Positions 1-8,326 are shown, numbered from the stretch's first letter. The stretch: 64,000 bases of DNA from Streptomyces sp. NRRL F-5727 (GCF_000719555.1 NZ_JOGX01000012.1:86828-150827); one strand, 5' to 3'. Numbers and translations are program-made. Notes: generated from the sequence alone by a model not told the origin.

Positions 1-53
1 GGGGGCGGCGGCCGTGGGGGCGGCTGCCGTGGGGGCGGCTGCCGTGGGGGCGG
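1..53. repeat. 15-bp tandem repeat
   Basis: About 3.5 copies of the 15-bp unit GGGGGCGGCTGCCGT, starting at the window edge. The period is a multiple of three and adds one Gly-Ala-Ala-Ala-Val unit per copy to the partial upstream frame, so copy-number change would not break it. Confidence 0.8.
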
Positions 54-118
54 ACGAAGGCGGCACGGGCGCGGGCGCGCGCGTGGGGGCGGCGGAGACG
101 GCGGGGTCGGCATGCTGA
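2..118 (+). CDS. 3' end of an upstream gene (partial)
   Basis: An open frame enters the window at base 2 and ends at the TGA at 116-118. That stop overlaps the ATG (112-114) of the permease gene, so the two are probably translationally coupled. The visible residues are a low-complexity tail: three Gly-Ala-Ala-Ala-Val units, then a Gly/Ala-rich stretch ending in Ser-Ala-Cys. In such pairs the upstream gene is normally the ABC ATP-binding subunit, so this could be its C-terminus. No diagnostic motif lies inside the window, so that function is inferred from context only. Confidence 0.45.
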   Translation, partial: GAAAVGAAAVGAAAVGADEGGTGAGARVGAAETAGSAC

Positions 119-2277
119 GCGTCGTACGGGGCGGGCTGCGGGCCCGCTGGGCCTCCTTCCTGGGCGGGTTCCTCGCGCTGGCGCTCGGCGTCGGGCTGCT
201 CACGGCGACCGGGCTCGGCCTCGCCGCCGCCCTGGACCCGCCGGCCCACGCCCCCGAACGGTTCGCCTCCTCCCCCGTCGTCGTCCTCGGCCAGGACCGG
301 CTCACCGTGGAGGTGCGGCGGGGCCCCGGAACCGCCCTCGTCTCCAAGCCGCTCGACCGTCCACAGCCTGTGGACACAGACCTGCTGCGCGAACTCCGCG
401 CCCGGTGGACCCTGACCGAGACCGAGACCGAGACCGCGACCGCGACCGAGACCGCGACCGAGACCGAGACCGAACCCGGGCACCCGGTCGGCGCCACCGC
501 CACCGCCACCGCCCCCGACGCCGTCGGGCTCGACGCCCCCGCCGACCAGGTCCGGGCCGTCGTCGGCGACCGGGCGCAGGTGCTCACCGGCGACGACCGC
601 CGCCGCGCCGACCCCGGTCACGAACGCGACGGGCACGAACTCACCGGCCTCAACGCCCTCCTCGGCACCGCCGGCGGCGTCGCCGCCTTCGTCTCGGTCT
701 TCGTCGTCGCCTCCGTCTTCGCCTTCTCCGTGGCGCTGCGCCGCCGCGAGTTCGGACTGCTCCGCACCGCCGGGGCCACCCCGGGCCAGGTGCGCCGGCT
801 GCTGCTCGCCGAGGCGGCGGTGCTGGGCGTGACCGCGTCCGCGACGGGCTGTGCGCTCGGCGCGCTCGCCGCGCCGCCGATGGCACGGGCCCTGGTGGCC
901 CGGGGCCTGGCGCCCGACTGGTTCGCGTCCGCCGCCGCCGGGAGCGCCGGATGGCCGTACCACCTGGGCTTCTGGACGGGCCTCTGCGTCGCCCTCGCCG
1001 GCGCGGCCGCCGCCGCCCACCGCGCCGGACGGACCGGCCCGACCGACGCGCTGCGCGAGGCCGACGTCGACCGGGACGTGCTGCCGCCGGGCCGGGCGCT
1101 GCTCGGCGGCGGGCTGCTCCTGGCCGGGCTCGGGCTGCTGGTGTGGACGTACGCCACCGAGCCGGAGGCGCTGCTCAAGCGGAAGACGTACACGACCCTG
1201 CCGATGCTCCTGACGGGCGGCGCGGCGCTGCTCGCCCCGCTGCTGGTGCGGCCCGTGGCCCGGCTCCTGCCGGTCCCGCGCGGCGGGGCCGTCGGGCTCC
1301 TCGTCCGGGAGAACGGCGCGGCGGCCGTCCGCCGGACCGCCGCCGTCGCCGCGCCGGTCCTGGTGACCGTGGCGCTGGCGGGGACGCTGTTCGGGGCGTC
1401 GGAGAGCGTGACGCTGGCGAAGGAGACGGAGGCGCGGGACCGGACGGCGGCGCCGTACGTCGTCGAGGGACGGACGGTGGAACTCCCCGGGACGGTGGAG
1501 GGGGGCGCCGTCGTCGCCGCCTCCGGGCCGACCTCCCTCTTCGTACGGGACGGGGCCGAGGCGCTCGTGAAGTACCAGGCCCGCGCGGTCGCCGACCCGG
1601 CCTCCTTCGCCGCCCTCGCCCGGCTCCCCGTCGTCGCCGGCGACCTGCGGGACCTCGACGACCGGTCGATCGTCGTCAACGAGGAGTTCGAGAAGCGGAA
1701 GGTCGGCGAGCAGGTGGAGGTGTGGCGGGCCGACGGCAGCGGTCCGGTACGGCTCCGGGTGGCGGCGGTGCTGGCCCGCGGCACCGGCGACAACGGGCCG
1801 TACGTCACCCGCGCCCAGGCGCCCGGCTCCGTGCTCGACCGGCTGGAGTCGGACCGGCCCCTGCCGGCGGCCGGCACCTCCGCCGCGGCGGCGCCCGTCA
1901 ACGAGGCGGCCCGGACGGGGCTCCGCCTGATCCTCGTCCTGGTCCTCCTCTACACGGTGATCGCACTGGCGAGCACCCTGCTCATGGCCACGTCGGTACG
2001 CGGCGGCGAACTGGCCTCGCTCCGGCTGGCCGGCGCCACCCGCGCGCAGGCCCTGCGGGCGGTGACGGGCGAGGCGGTCCTCGCGGTCGCCATCGGCACG
2101 GCGCTCGGGCTCGCCGTGACCGCCGCGGTCCTCGGAGCCCTCGGCGCGGGGCTCGCCGCGCTCTCCGCGCCGGTCGCGCTGGCGGTCCCCTGGGCGCAGA
2201 CGGGCGCGGCGGCGGGGGTCTGCGCGGTGGTCGCCGTCGCCGCGTCGGCGGTCCCCGCGTGGCGCCTCACGCGCTGA
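112..2277 (+). CDS. FtsX-like ABC transporter permease
   Basis: Membrane subunit of an FtsX/MacB-type ABC exporter of 721 residues. A first membrane segment lies near residues 15-40. Two FtsX modules follow (about 180-310 and 600-720), each with the family pattern Glu-Phe/Leu-x-x-Leu-Arg-x-x-Gly-Ala-Thr just after a membrane helix (near 215 and 650). Additional membrane segments lie around 360-430, and an extracellular domain covers about 430-600. The first extracellular segment is short and holds a Thr/Glu/Ala repeat (about 101-121). The ATG overlaps the stop of the preceding frame, suggesting coupling to an ATPase subunit. The substrate cannot be read from sequence. A GC-rich hairpin follows the stop. 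Confidence 0.9.
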   Translation: MLSVVRGGLRARWASFLGGFLALALGVGLLTATGLGLAAALDPPAHAPERFASSPVVVLGQDRLTVEVRRGPGTALVSKPLDRPQPVDTDLLRELRARWTLTETETETATATETATETETEPGHPVGATATATAPDAVGLDAPADQVRAVVGDRAQVLTGDDRRRADPGHERDGHELTGLNALLGTAGGVAAFVSVFVVASVFAFSVALRRREFGLLRTAGATPGQVRRLLLAEAAVLGVTASATGCALGALAAPPMARALVARGLAPDWFASAAAGSAGWPYHLGFWTGLCVALAGAAAAAHRAGRTGPTDALREADVDRDVLPPGRALLGGGLLLAGLGLLVWTYATEPEALLKRKTYTTLPMLLTGGAALLAPLLVRPVARLLPVPRGGAVGLLVRENGAAAVRRTAAVAAPVLVTVALAGTLFGASESVTLAKETEARDRTAAPYVVEGRTVELPGTVEGGAVVAASGPTSLFVRDGAEALVKYQARAVADPASFAALARLPVVAGDLRDLDDRSIVVNEEFEKRKVGEQVEVWRADGSGPVRLRVAAVLARGTGDNGPYVTRAQAPGSVLDRLESDRPLPAAGTSAAAAPVNEAARTGLRLILVLVLLYTVIALASTLLMATSVRGGELASLRLAGATRAQALRAVTGEAVLAVAIGTALGLAVTAAVLGALGAGLAALSAPVALAVPWAQTGAAAGVCAVVAVAASAVPAWRLTR
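412..474 (+). repeat. GACCGA hexanucleotide tract inside the permease gene
   Basis: A near-perfect run of GACCGA/GACCGC hexamers encodes alternating Thr-Glu and Thr-Ala in the permease frame. The shifted frame would encode Asp-Arg. It sits in the first extracellular segment, and its 6-bp unit lets length vary without frameshift. Confidence 0.85.
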
Positions 2278-2294
2278 CCGTCCATCGTGGAACA

Positions 2295-2329
2295 GGGCGG
2301 TGGCCGGGGTCGGAGCCGGGCCACCGCCC
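2295..2329 (+). terminator. hairpin terminator after the permease gene
   Basis: Perfect 11-bp inverted repeat GGGCGGTGGCC / GGCCACCGCCC (2295-2305 and 2319-2329) with a 13-nt loop, 18 nt after the permease stop. No U-tract, as is usual in Streptomyces. Confidence 0.7.
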
Positions 2330-2396
2330 CCCCACCCACTGGCAACCTCGGCGTCGCCTCCCGCGGCGAGGCGGCGGCCCTCTTCCACGCGGCCGC

Positions 2397-2464
2397 GTAG
2401 ACCTCGCCGCCGCGTAGACCTCGCCGCCGCGTAGACCTCGCCGCCGCGTAGACCTCGCGGCGGC
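2397..2464. repeat. 17-bp tandem repeat array in a gene gap
   Basis: Four consecutive 17-bp units, GTAGACCTCGCCGCCGC, at 2397, 2414, 2431 and 2448 (the last with CGGCGGC), followed by two diverged copies starting at 2465 and 2493. The period is not a multiple of three and the array lies between the permease and polymerase genes, so it is probably non-coding. The rest of the 2278-2561 gap holds only the terminator hairpin and a putative -10 box. Confidence 0.85.
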
Positions 2465-2548
2465 GTAGACCCCACGGCCACCTCGCCGCGGCGTAGACCG
2501 CACGGGCCGTCCGGGATGTCGCGATCCGTCGCTGTCAGTGGCGGATGC

Positions 2549-2554
2549 CAGACT
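2549..2554 (+). promoter_or_regulatory. putative -10 box, leaderless start of the polymerase gene
   Basis: CAGACT lies 7 nt before the ATG at 2562. No Shine-Dalgarno sequence is seen, so transcription probably begins at or next to the start codon. No clear -35 was found. Confidence 0.35.
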
Positions 2555-2561
2555 CGCACCC

Positions 2562-4259
2562 ATGAGCGAGAGGTGGGCGCTGGCCCCGGAGCCGGAGGGG
2601 GAGGGCGCGGTCCTCGCCCCCCTCGGGCCGGACGGCACGCCCGCCGCGGAGCCGCGCCGCGAGCCGGACCTGGCGGCCGCCGTCCGCGCCCGGCCGGAGG
2701 TGGCGCGCTGGGTGTGGCGGTCGACGGCCGAGGTGTACCCGAGGCTGCTCGCGGCCGGCGTCCGCGTCGAGCGGTGCTACGACATCGAGGACGCCGAGCA
2801 GCTGCTCCTCGGCCACGAGGGCCGGCTCGGCGAGCCCCGCTCCGCCGCCGCCGCGTGGGCCCGGCTGCATAACGCCCCGGTCCCGCCCGACCCGCCGCAG
2901 CGCACCGCCGAGCCCGGCTCCCAGGACTCCCTCTTCGAGCCGAGACCCGTCGCCTCCGTCCCCTTCGAGGGCCTCCTCGCCGTCTACGCGGAGCAGCAGC
3001 GCCGCCACGACCGGGCGGAGCACCCGGGCCGGATGCGGCTGCTCACGGCCGCCGAGTCGGCCGGGATGCTGGTGGCCGCCGAGATGCACCGGTCCGGGCT
3101 GCCCTGGCGGGCCGACGTGCACCGGGAGCTGCTGCACGAGCTGCTGGGCGAGCGGTACGCGGGCGGCGGCGAGCCGCGCCGGCTGGCCGAGCTCGCGGAC
3201 GAGGTGTCGGCCGCCTTCGGCCGCCGGGTCCGGCCCGATCTCCCCGCCGACGTGGTGAAGGCGTTCGCGCAGGCCGGCATCCGGCTGCGGTCCACCCGCC
3301 GCTGGGAGCTGGCGGAGATCGACCACCCGGCGGTGGAGCCGCTGATCGCCTACAAGAAGCTGTACCGGATCTGGACCGCGCACGGCTGGTCCTGGCTGGC
3401 GGACTGGGTGCGGGACGGCCGGTTCCGGCCGGAGTACCTGCCGGGCGGCACGGTCAGCGGCCGCTGGACGACCAACGGCGGCGGGGCGCTCCAGATCCCC
3501 AAGGTGATCCGGCGGGCGGTCGTCGCCGACGAAGGCTGGCGGCTGGTGGTGGCCGACGCCGACCAGATGGAGCCGCGGGTGCTCGCCGCGATCTCCCGCG
3601 ACCCGGGTCTGATGGAGGTCGCCGGGCACCCCGACGACCTCTACACCCGCCTGTCCGACCGGGCCTTCTCCGGCGACCGCGACCACGCCAAGATCGCCCT
3701 GCTGGGCGCGATCTACGGCCAGACCAGCGGCGACGGCCTGAAGAACCTGGCGGCGCTGCGCCGCCGCTTCCCCCGCGCGGTCGCCTATGTGGACGAGGCG
3801 GCGAAGGCCGGCGAGGAGGGCCGGCTCGTCCGCACCTGGCTCGGCCGGACCAGCCCGCGAGCGGTCGGCGCGGGCGACGACGGCGAGGCGGGCCTCCCCC
3901 AGGAGGGACCCGAACAGCCCGTCGCGGAGGACGGGTTCACCCCCGGCTACGCCTCCGGGAACGCCCGGGCGCGCGGCAGGTTCACCCGTAACTTCGTCGT
4001 CCAGGGCAGCGCCGCCGACTGGGCGCTGCTGATGCTGGCGGCGCTGCGCCGGAGCCTGTCGGACGCCGGGATGCGGGCCGAGCTGGTCTTCTTCCAGCAC
4101 GACGAGGTGATCGTGCACTGCCCGGCGGAGGAGGCCGCGGCGGTGACGGAGGCGATCCGGGCGGCCGGCGACGAGGCGGGCCGGATCGCCTTCGGGGCGA
4201 CCCCGGTCCGCTTCCCCTTCACGACGGCGACGGTGGAGCGGTACGCGGACGCCAAGTAG
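2562..4259 (+). CDS. bifunctional 3'-5' exonuclease / family A-like DNA polymerase
   Basis: A 565-residue protein related to the Klenow part of DNA polymerase I, of the short type found beside PolA in actinomycetes. The C-terminal half has polymerase motif A (Asp-Ala-Asp-Gln-Met-Glu-Pro-Arg, about 330-340), motif B (a Lys helix ending in Tyr-Gly-Gln, about 375-390) and motif C (His-Asp-Glu, about 510). The N-terminal third resembles the exonuclease-like domain but lacks an obvious Asp-x-Glu metal site near its start, so exonuclease activity is doubtful. ATG 2562 is preferred over GTG 2538 because a -10-like box sits just before it. Likely role is accessory repair synthesis; this is inferred. 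Confidence 0.85.
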   Translation: MSERWALAPEPEGEGAVLAPLGPDGTPAAEPRREPDLAAAVRARPEVARWVWRSTAEVYPRLLAAGVRVERCYDIEDAEQLLLGHEGRLGEPRSAAAAWARLHNAPVPPDPPQRTAEPGSQDSLFEPRPVASVPFEGLLAVYAEQQRRHDRAEHPGRMRLLTAAESAGMLVAAEMHRSGLPWRADVHRELLHELLGERYAGGGEPRRLAELADEVSAAFGRRVRPDLPADVVKAFAQAGIRLRSTRRWELAEIDHPAVEPLIAYKKLYRIWTAHGWSWLADWVRDGRFRPEYLPGGTVSGRWTTNGGGALQIPKVIRRAVVADEGWRLVVADADQMEPRVLAAISRDPGLMEVAGHPDDLYTRLSDRAFSGDRDHAKIALLGAIYGQTSGDGLKNLAALRRRFPRAVAYVDEAAKAGEEGRLVRTWLGRTSPRAVGAGDDGEAGLPQEGPEQPVAEDGFTPGYASGNARARGRFTRNFVVQGSAADWALLMLAALRRSLSDAGMRAELVFFQHDEVIVHCPAEEAAAVTEAIRAAGDEAGRIAFGATPVRFPFTTATVERYADAK

Positions 4260-4337
4260 CGCCCGCGTACCGCCGGTCCCGCCGTTCCCCGTTCCCCCGT
4301 CGCCCCCGTTCCCCCGCCCCCCGTCACACCGTCCGGC

Positions 4338-5663
4338 CTACTTCGCGGGCACCTTGGCCCACTTCGGGTCGAGCGCGATCGCCTTCAGCTGCTCCATGGT
4401 GAGCGCGGGCTCGGCCCGGGTGGCCGCCTCGTGCTGGGAGCCGGTGTTGAAGGCGCCGACGACGACCCGGAAGCCGTCCTTCGTCATGGTGTCGGCGGTC
4501 CACCAGACGACCCCCGCGCCGCCCTTCTCGCCGGGCTGCCGGGTGAGCTTCACCTTGCGGCCGTCGGGCAGGGTGGTGACGTCGCCGGAGCCGAAGAGGT
4601 CCCCGGCGACGTCGCCCATCCCGTACTGGACGTTGATCTGGACGAGGCTCCTGCCCTTGCCGTCGTCGACGACCACGTAGCCGAACTCGCCCTCGCCGCC
4701 CTTGCCGACGACCGTGAGCCCCTTCGGCATCAGCGAACGCAGCGTGTTGGTCACGCCGTTGCCGACGATCTGCGGCGGCGCCTGGCGCACCTTGCCGGGC
4801 TGGGCGGGCGCGGTGGGCAGCGGCGGGATCTGCTCGAACAGCGGCCGCCACGCGTCGGCGGTGACGAGCGCCCTGAGCTGGGCGGCGGTGAAGGGCGGGT
4901 TCTCGCGGCTGATCGCGGCGCCCTTCTCGGCGGGCGCGTTGTACTCGCTCGCGTCGATCAGGAAGCCGTCCGCGGTGAGCAGCACGGCCCGCCAGTTCTT
5001 GGTCTCCTCGCGCTTGTCGGGGTACTCGTACCCCTGGAAGACCATCCACCGGGAGCCGTCGGGAAGCTTCCCGGTGTCGCAGTCGTCGTGGGGGACGTAC
5101 ACCTGGTCGGGGCAGGTCACCATGTCGACGCCCGCTTCCGGGGAGCGGCCGGCGCGGGAGAGGAAGACGCTGACGCCGGCCTCGCCCTTGCCGTCGTCGT
5201 ACACGCCGCTGATGCCCTGGCCCTTGCCGCCGAGGTCGTTGAACCGCCATTCCCCGGCGGGGGTGTTGGCCTTGACGACGTCCGCGATCTCGGAGAGGGG
5301 GATCTCCGCCATGCCCGGCTTCAGCGAATCGGAGGCCGCTTCCCCGCTCGACTCCGGGCTCGGCGCGGCGGTCGGCGAGCCGCTGGTCTTCGGGGCCGCG
5401 GCCACGCCCGCCTTGTCGGCGGGTCCGGCGGGGGTGACGACGGAGCCGGCGTACACGCCGCCGACGCCGACGGCGGCGAGCGCGAGGGCTCCGCCGGTGA
5501 CGGCGAGGCGGCGGCGGAGCAGCCTGCGGCGGCCCCGGGCGAGCCCGCCGGAGACCAGCTCGGGCCGGCCGTCGAGGGCGAAGCTCTCGCCGGTGGTGCG
5601 CAGGGCCGAGCCGAGTTCGCCGGCGAACCCGGCGTCGGGGTCGTGGTGGTCGTGCTGGGACAT
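4338..5663 (-). CDS. single-pass membrane protein linked to a SigE-family sigma factor
   Basis: A 441-residue protein with a cytoplasmic N-terminus (1-50) ending in a strongly basic Arg stretch, one membrane helix (about 53-75), then a long Pro/Ala/Ser-rich linker and a large extracytoplasmic domain (about 120-440). Proteins of this layout commonly follow SigE-family sigma factor genes in Streptomyces. The sigma gene lies 94 bp upstream on the same strand. By analogy it may sense envelope signals or bind the sigma factor, but no anti-sigma zinc-binding motif (HxxxCxxC) is visible. The function is otherwise unknown. Confidence 0.8.
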   Translation of the reverse strand: MSQHDHHDPDAGFAGELGSALRTTGESFALDGRPELVSGGLARGRRRLLRRRLAVTGGALALAAVGVGGVYAGSVVTPAGPADKAGVAAAPKTSGSPTAAPSPESSGEAASDSLKPGMAEIPLSEIADVVKANTPAGEWRFNDLGGKGQGISGVYDDGKGEAGVSVFLSRAGRSPEAGVDMVTCPDQVYVPHDDCDTGKLPDGSRWMVFQGYEYPDKREETKNWRAVLLTADGFLIDASEYNAPAEKGAAISRENPPFTAAQLRALVTADAWRPLFEQIPPLPTAPAQPGKVRQAPPQIVGNGVTNTLRSLMPKGLTVVGKGGEGEFGYVVVDDGKGRSLVQINVQYGMGDVAGDLFGSGDVTTLPDGRKVKLTRQPGEKGGAGVVWWTADTMTKDGFRVVVGAFNTGSQHEAATRAEPALTMEQLKAIALDPKWAKVPAK

Positions 5664-5757
5664 GACGAGATCACCGTCTCTGCTTCGGAGGTAGGTAAAG
5701 GGTCTCGGGCGTCGGTGGACGGCCCGCCCGAGAAGGTGAAGGGGGCTCGGTGGCCGG

Positions 5758-6267
5758 CTAGCGCGTGGCGAACTCGGCGATGCTGCCGCCGAGCCGCCGG
5801 CGCAGTTTGCCGAGCGCGCGGGTGCAGCGGGTGCGGACGGCCGCGGAGCTGGTGTGCAGGGCGTCGGCGGTCTCCTCGACGCTGCGGTCCTCCCAGTAGC
5901 GGAGCACCACGACCGCCCGGTCCTTCGGGGGCAGCGCGGCGAGCGCGTCGAGGAGGGCGATCCGCAGCAGCGGGTCGGTGCCGTCGTCCGGGGTGTGGTC
6001 GGGCAGTTCGCCCAGCGGGCGCTCGGTCGCGGAGCGGCGGCGCTGGTGGCTGAGGAACGTGCGGACGAGGACGGTCTGGGCGTACGCGGCGGGGTTGCCG
6101 ATCCGGGACACCCGGCCCCAGAGCGCGTACATCTTCCCCAGCGTCTCCTGCGTGAGGTCCTCGGCGAGGTGGACGTCCCCGCTGGTCAGCAGGCAGGCCG
6201 AGCGGAACAGCTGGCCGGTGCGTGCCGAGGCGAACTCCATGAACTCGTCCGCGCGGGACCTTCTCAT
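5758..6267 (-). CDS. SigE-family ECF RNA polymerase sigma factor
   Basis: A 169-residue extracytoplasmic-function sigma factor. Region 2 spans about 8-75, with the Ala-Glu-Asp-Leu-Thr-Gln-Glu-Thr core for -10 recognition near 34-42. Region 4 spans about 105-160, with Leu-Pro-Pro-Lys-Asp-Arg-Ala-Val-Val-Val-Leu-Arg-Tyr-Trp-Glu and a helix-turn-helix for the -35. The motif order and length fit the Streptomyces SigE family rather than classical ECF groups. A strong Shine-Dalgarno sequence (GGAGAGGAGGGG) precedes the ATG. It probably forms an operon with the downstream membrane protein. The 199-bp divergent gap to the DUF6479 gene should hold both promoters. Confidence 0.93.
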   Translation of the reverse strand: MRRSRADEFMEFASARTGQLFRSACLLTSGDVHLAEDLTQETLGKMYALWGRVSRIGNPAAYAQTVLVRTFLSHQRRRSATERPLGELPDHTPDDGTDPLLRIALLDALAALPPKDRAVVVLRYWEDRSVEETADALHTSSAAVRTRCTRALGKLRRRLGGSIAEFATR

Positions 6268-6466
6268 GCCCCTCCTCTCCCTGGCGGTCGCGAGTGGTCA
6301 CGGGCGGTCGCCCTGTGCGAGCGCCCTTCTCGCTGTCGTGCCGTACACCCCATCGACGCGACGGAGCCGGGGAAATGTTTCACCGCCGCCGGGAGAATCC
6401 GACGGCGACCGGAGAATCTGACGAGGAGAGGCATCCGAAGAAGCGGAATCGGGTAATCCTTTTGGT

Positions 6467-6856
6467 ATGAACACTCTCAGCGCAGAGATCCTGGCCGCTG
6501 GGGTTTGGCAGTCAGGTCTGGGACAAGTGCTCGGCGGCCTGATCCTCGTCGCCGTCCTGATCGCGGCCTTCTGGTTCGGCTACCGCATCCGCACGCGGGA
6601 GCCCCGTCCACCGCAGCCCGACGAACAACCACACCGCCCGGACACCGGTGCGATCCCGGGCGAGATGTCGGAGTACCGCCGTCCGGCCGAGATGCCGCAC
6701 ACCGACGGCGAGCACCGGCTCATGCCGTACCAGCTCAAGGACAGCGGAACCTCCGGCACGGAGACCTCGCCCGATCCCCCGAGCGAGGAGAAGCGCAAGT
6801 GGGGCGGCATCTCCAGCGGTGGCTTCGGCAGCGGAGGCACCGGACACGGCGACTGA
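6467..6856 (+). CDS. DUF6479 family membrane protein
   Basis: A 129-residue protein with one N-terminal membrane helix (about 18-42), a short basic segment, then a hydrophilic tail. The conserved motif Leu-Met-Pro-Tyr-Gln-Leu-Lys lies near 85 and the C-terminus is Gly/Ser-rich with a Phe-Gly-Ser-Gly-Gly pattern. This layout matches the streptomycete DUF6479 family, whose role is unknown. Its stop is one base before the GTG of the sigma-like gene, so the two are probably co-transcribed and coupled. Confidence 0.82.
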   Translation: MNTLSAEILAAGVWQSGLGQVLGGLILVAVLIAAFWFGYRIRTREPRPPQPDEQPHRPDTGAIPGEMSEYRRPAEMPHTDGEHRLMPYQLKDSGTSGTETSPDPPSEEKRKWGGISSGGFGSGGTGHGD

Positions 6857-6857
6857 C

Positions 6858-7634
6858 GTGCACACCGATCCGCGCACCCGGACCCGGCTGCGGGCGATGG
6901 CCTACGGCCTGCTCGGCTCCGCCCCGGAGGCGGACCGGGCGGTCCGGGCCACCGACGGCCTCCTCGCCTCGTACGGCCCCGGCCCCCGCGCCCGCCGGGG
7001 CCCCGGGCCCGTCCCCGACCCGGGACCGCCGCCCGAGGCGGTCCTGGCCCGGGTCTGCCTGGGCCGGCTGCGGGCCCGCGAGGCCCGCCGCACCGATCCG
7101 TGGGATCCCTGGTCGGACGCGCCGGACGCGCCCGTCCTGACCCCGGCGGAGCGGCTCGTCCTCGTCCTCCACGACCTCTTCGGCGTCCCGTACGAGGATC
7201 TCGCCCTCGCCCTGGACCGCGCCCCGGCGGCGGTCCGCCAGATCGGCGCCCGCGCGAGGGCCCGGGTCCGGGGCGCCGAGGAGATGCCCGCACCCGACCC
7301 GGCCCGGCTCCGGGCGGCCGTCGACGCGGTCCTCGCAGCCGCCCGGGAGGGCGACACGGCGGCCCTCCGCGCCCTGCTCGACCCGGACGCGGTGCTGCGG
7401 GCCGACACGGGGGCCGTACGCGGCGGAGTCCGGCCCGCCCACGGCGCCCCGGCGGTCGCCCGCGTCCTCGCGGCCCGCGCGGCGGTGGCCCGCCCGGTCC
7501 TGGTGGACGGCGCCCCGGGCCTGGTCGCAGCGCCGGACGCGGTCTACCGCTTCACGGCCCCGGCCGGCCCGATCACCTCGATCGACGTCCTGGCGGACCC
7601 GCCCCACCTGTCCCGCCTGACGATCTCGTCCTAG
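6858..7634 (+). CDS. SigJ-like sigma factor with degenerate region 2 and SnoaL-like tail
   Basis: A 258-residue protein. Residues 8-35 resemble sigma region 2 (Arg-Ala-Met-Ala-Tyr-Gly-Leu-Leu-Gly-Ser-Ala) but the acidic Asp-Ala-Glu-Asp-Val-Val-Gln-type core is replaced by a run with no recognition residues. Region 4 is clear (about 93-138: Leu-Thr-Pro-Ala-Glu-Arg-Leu-Val-Leu-Val-Leu-His-Asp-Leu-Phe-Gly-Val). The C-terminal 110 residues look like the SnoaL/NTF2 fold found in SigJ-type ECF factors. GTG 6858 is chosen because it follows the DUF6479 stop by one base; ATG 6897 is an alternative. It may act as a modified or regulatory sigma factor. Confidence 0.72.
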   Translation: MHTDPRTRTRLRAMAYGLLGSAPEADRAVRATDGLLASYGPGPRARRGPGPVPDPGPPPEAVLARVCLGRLRAREARRTDPWDPWSDAPDAPVLTPAERLVLVLHDLFGVPYEDLALALDRAPAAVRQIGARARARVRGAEEMPAPDPARLRAAVDAVLAAAREGDTAALRALLDPDAVLRADTGAVRGGVRPAHGAPAVARVLAARAAVARPVLVDGAPGLVAAPDAVYRFTAPAGPITSIDVLADPPHLSRLTISS

Positions 7635-8326
7635 ACGCCGTCTCCGGCCCGCTCGTCCGCCCGCCGGCCGGCCCGCCCGGCGATGTGCCCGGGCACGGCG
7701 GCGGCGAGCTCCGCCGGCAGCGCGGGATCCGGCACGGGCGTGCCGAAGGTGGTCACGACCGGCAGCACCCCGGCCCACAGGCCCAGCTCCGCGTCCTCGG
7801 AGTCCCCGTCGTCCGGCGGCCCGCTCCGCGTCTTCACCGACGCCTCGGTCAGGTCGAGCGCGAGCAGCGAGGTGGCCGCCAGCTCCTTCCGGCTGGGCCG
7901 GCGCACGTACTCCCACTGCCCCGGGCTGCTCTGCTCGGTCAGCGCCCGCAGCCCCCGCAGCTTCTCCTCGGGGTCGGTCACCAGCTCGGGCACGCCGTAG
8001 ACCATGGCGCACCGGTAGTTCACCCCGTGCTCGAACACGGACCGCGCGAGGACCAGCCCGTCCACGTGCGTCACCGTCACGCAGACGGTGGACCCCGGCG
8101 CCTGGACGAGACTCCGGCTGGCCACCGACCCGTGGACGTACAGCCGGTCGCCCTCGACGCCGTACGCGGTGGGCACCACCATCGGCACCCCGTCCACGGT
8201 CACCCCGAGATGGCACAGCCACCCGGCCGCCAGCACGGCGTCCAGGTCCTCCCGCCGGTGCGACCCCTTCTCCCGCATCCGCCGCAACCGCGTCCGCTCG
8301 GTCGCGCCCAGCCCACTCCCGCCCAC
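7631..8326 (-). CDS. pyridoxamine 5'-phosphate oxidase family protein
   Basis: A 231-residue protein with the split-barrel flavin-binding fold. The N-terminal Arg-Met-Arg-Glu-Lys-Gly-Ser-His-Arg-Arg and the Trp-Leu-Cys-His-Leu-Gly-Val strand (about 36-42) are typical of the subfamily that resembles a heme/flavin/F420-binding PNPOx, as is the downstream Arg-Ser-Val-Phe-Glu-His-Gly-Val-Asn-Tyr-Arg block (about 94-104). The reaction is not assignable; it may be a flavin- or F420-dependent reductase. Its stop codon shares the palindrome CTAG (7631-7634) with the stop of the convergent sigma-like gene. Confidence 0.85.
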   Translation of the reverse strand: MGGSGLGATERTRLRRMREKGSHRREDLDAVLAAGWLCHLGVTVDGVPMVVPTAYGVEGDRLYVHGSVASRSLVQAPGSTVCVTVTHVDGLVLARSVFEHGVNYRCAMVYGVPELVTDPEEKLRGLRALTEQSSPGQWEYVRRPSRKELAATSLLALDLTEASVKTRSGPPDDGDSEDAELGLWAGVLPVVTTFGTPVPDPALPAELAAAVPGHIAGRAGRRADERAGDGV

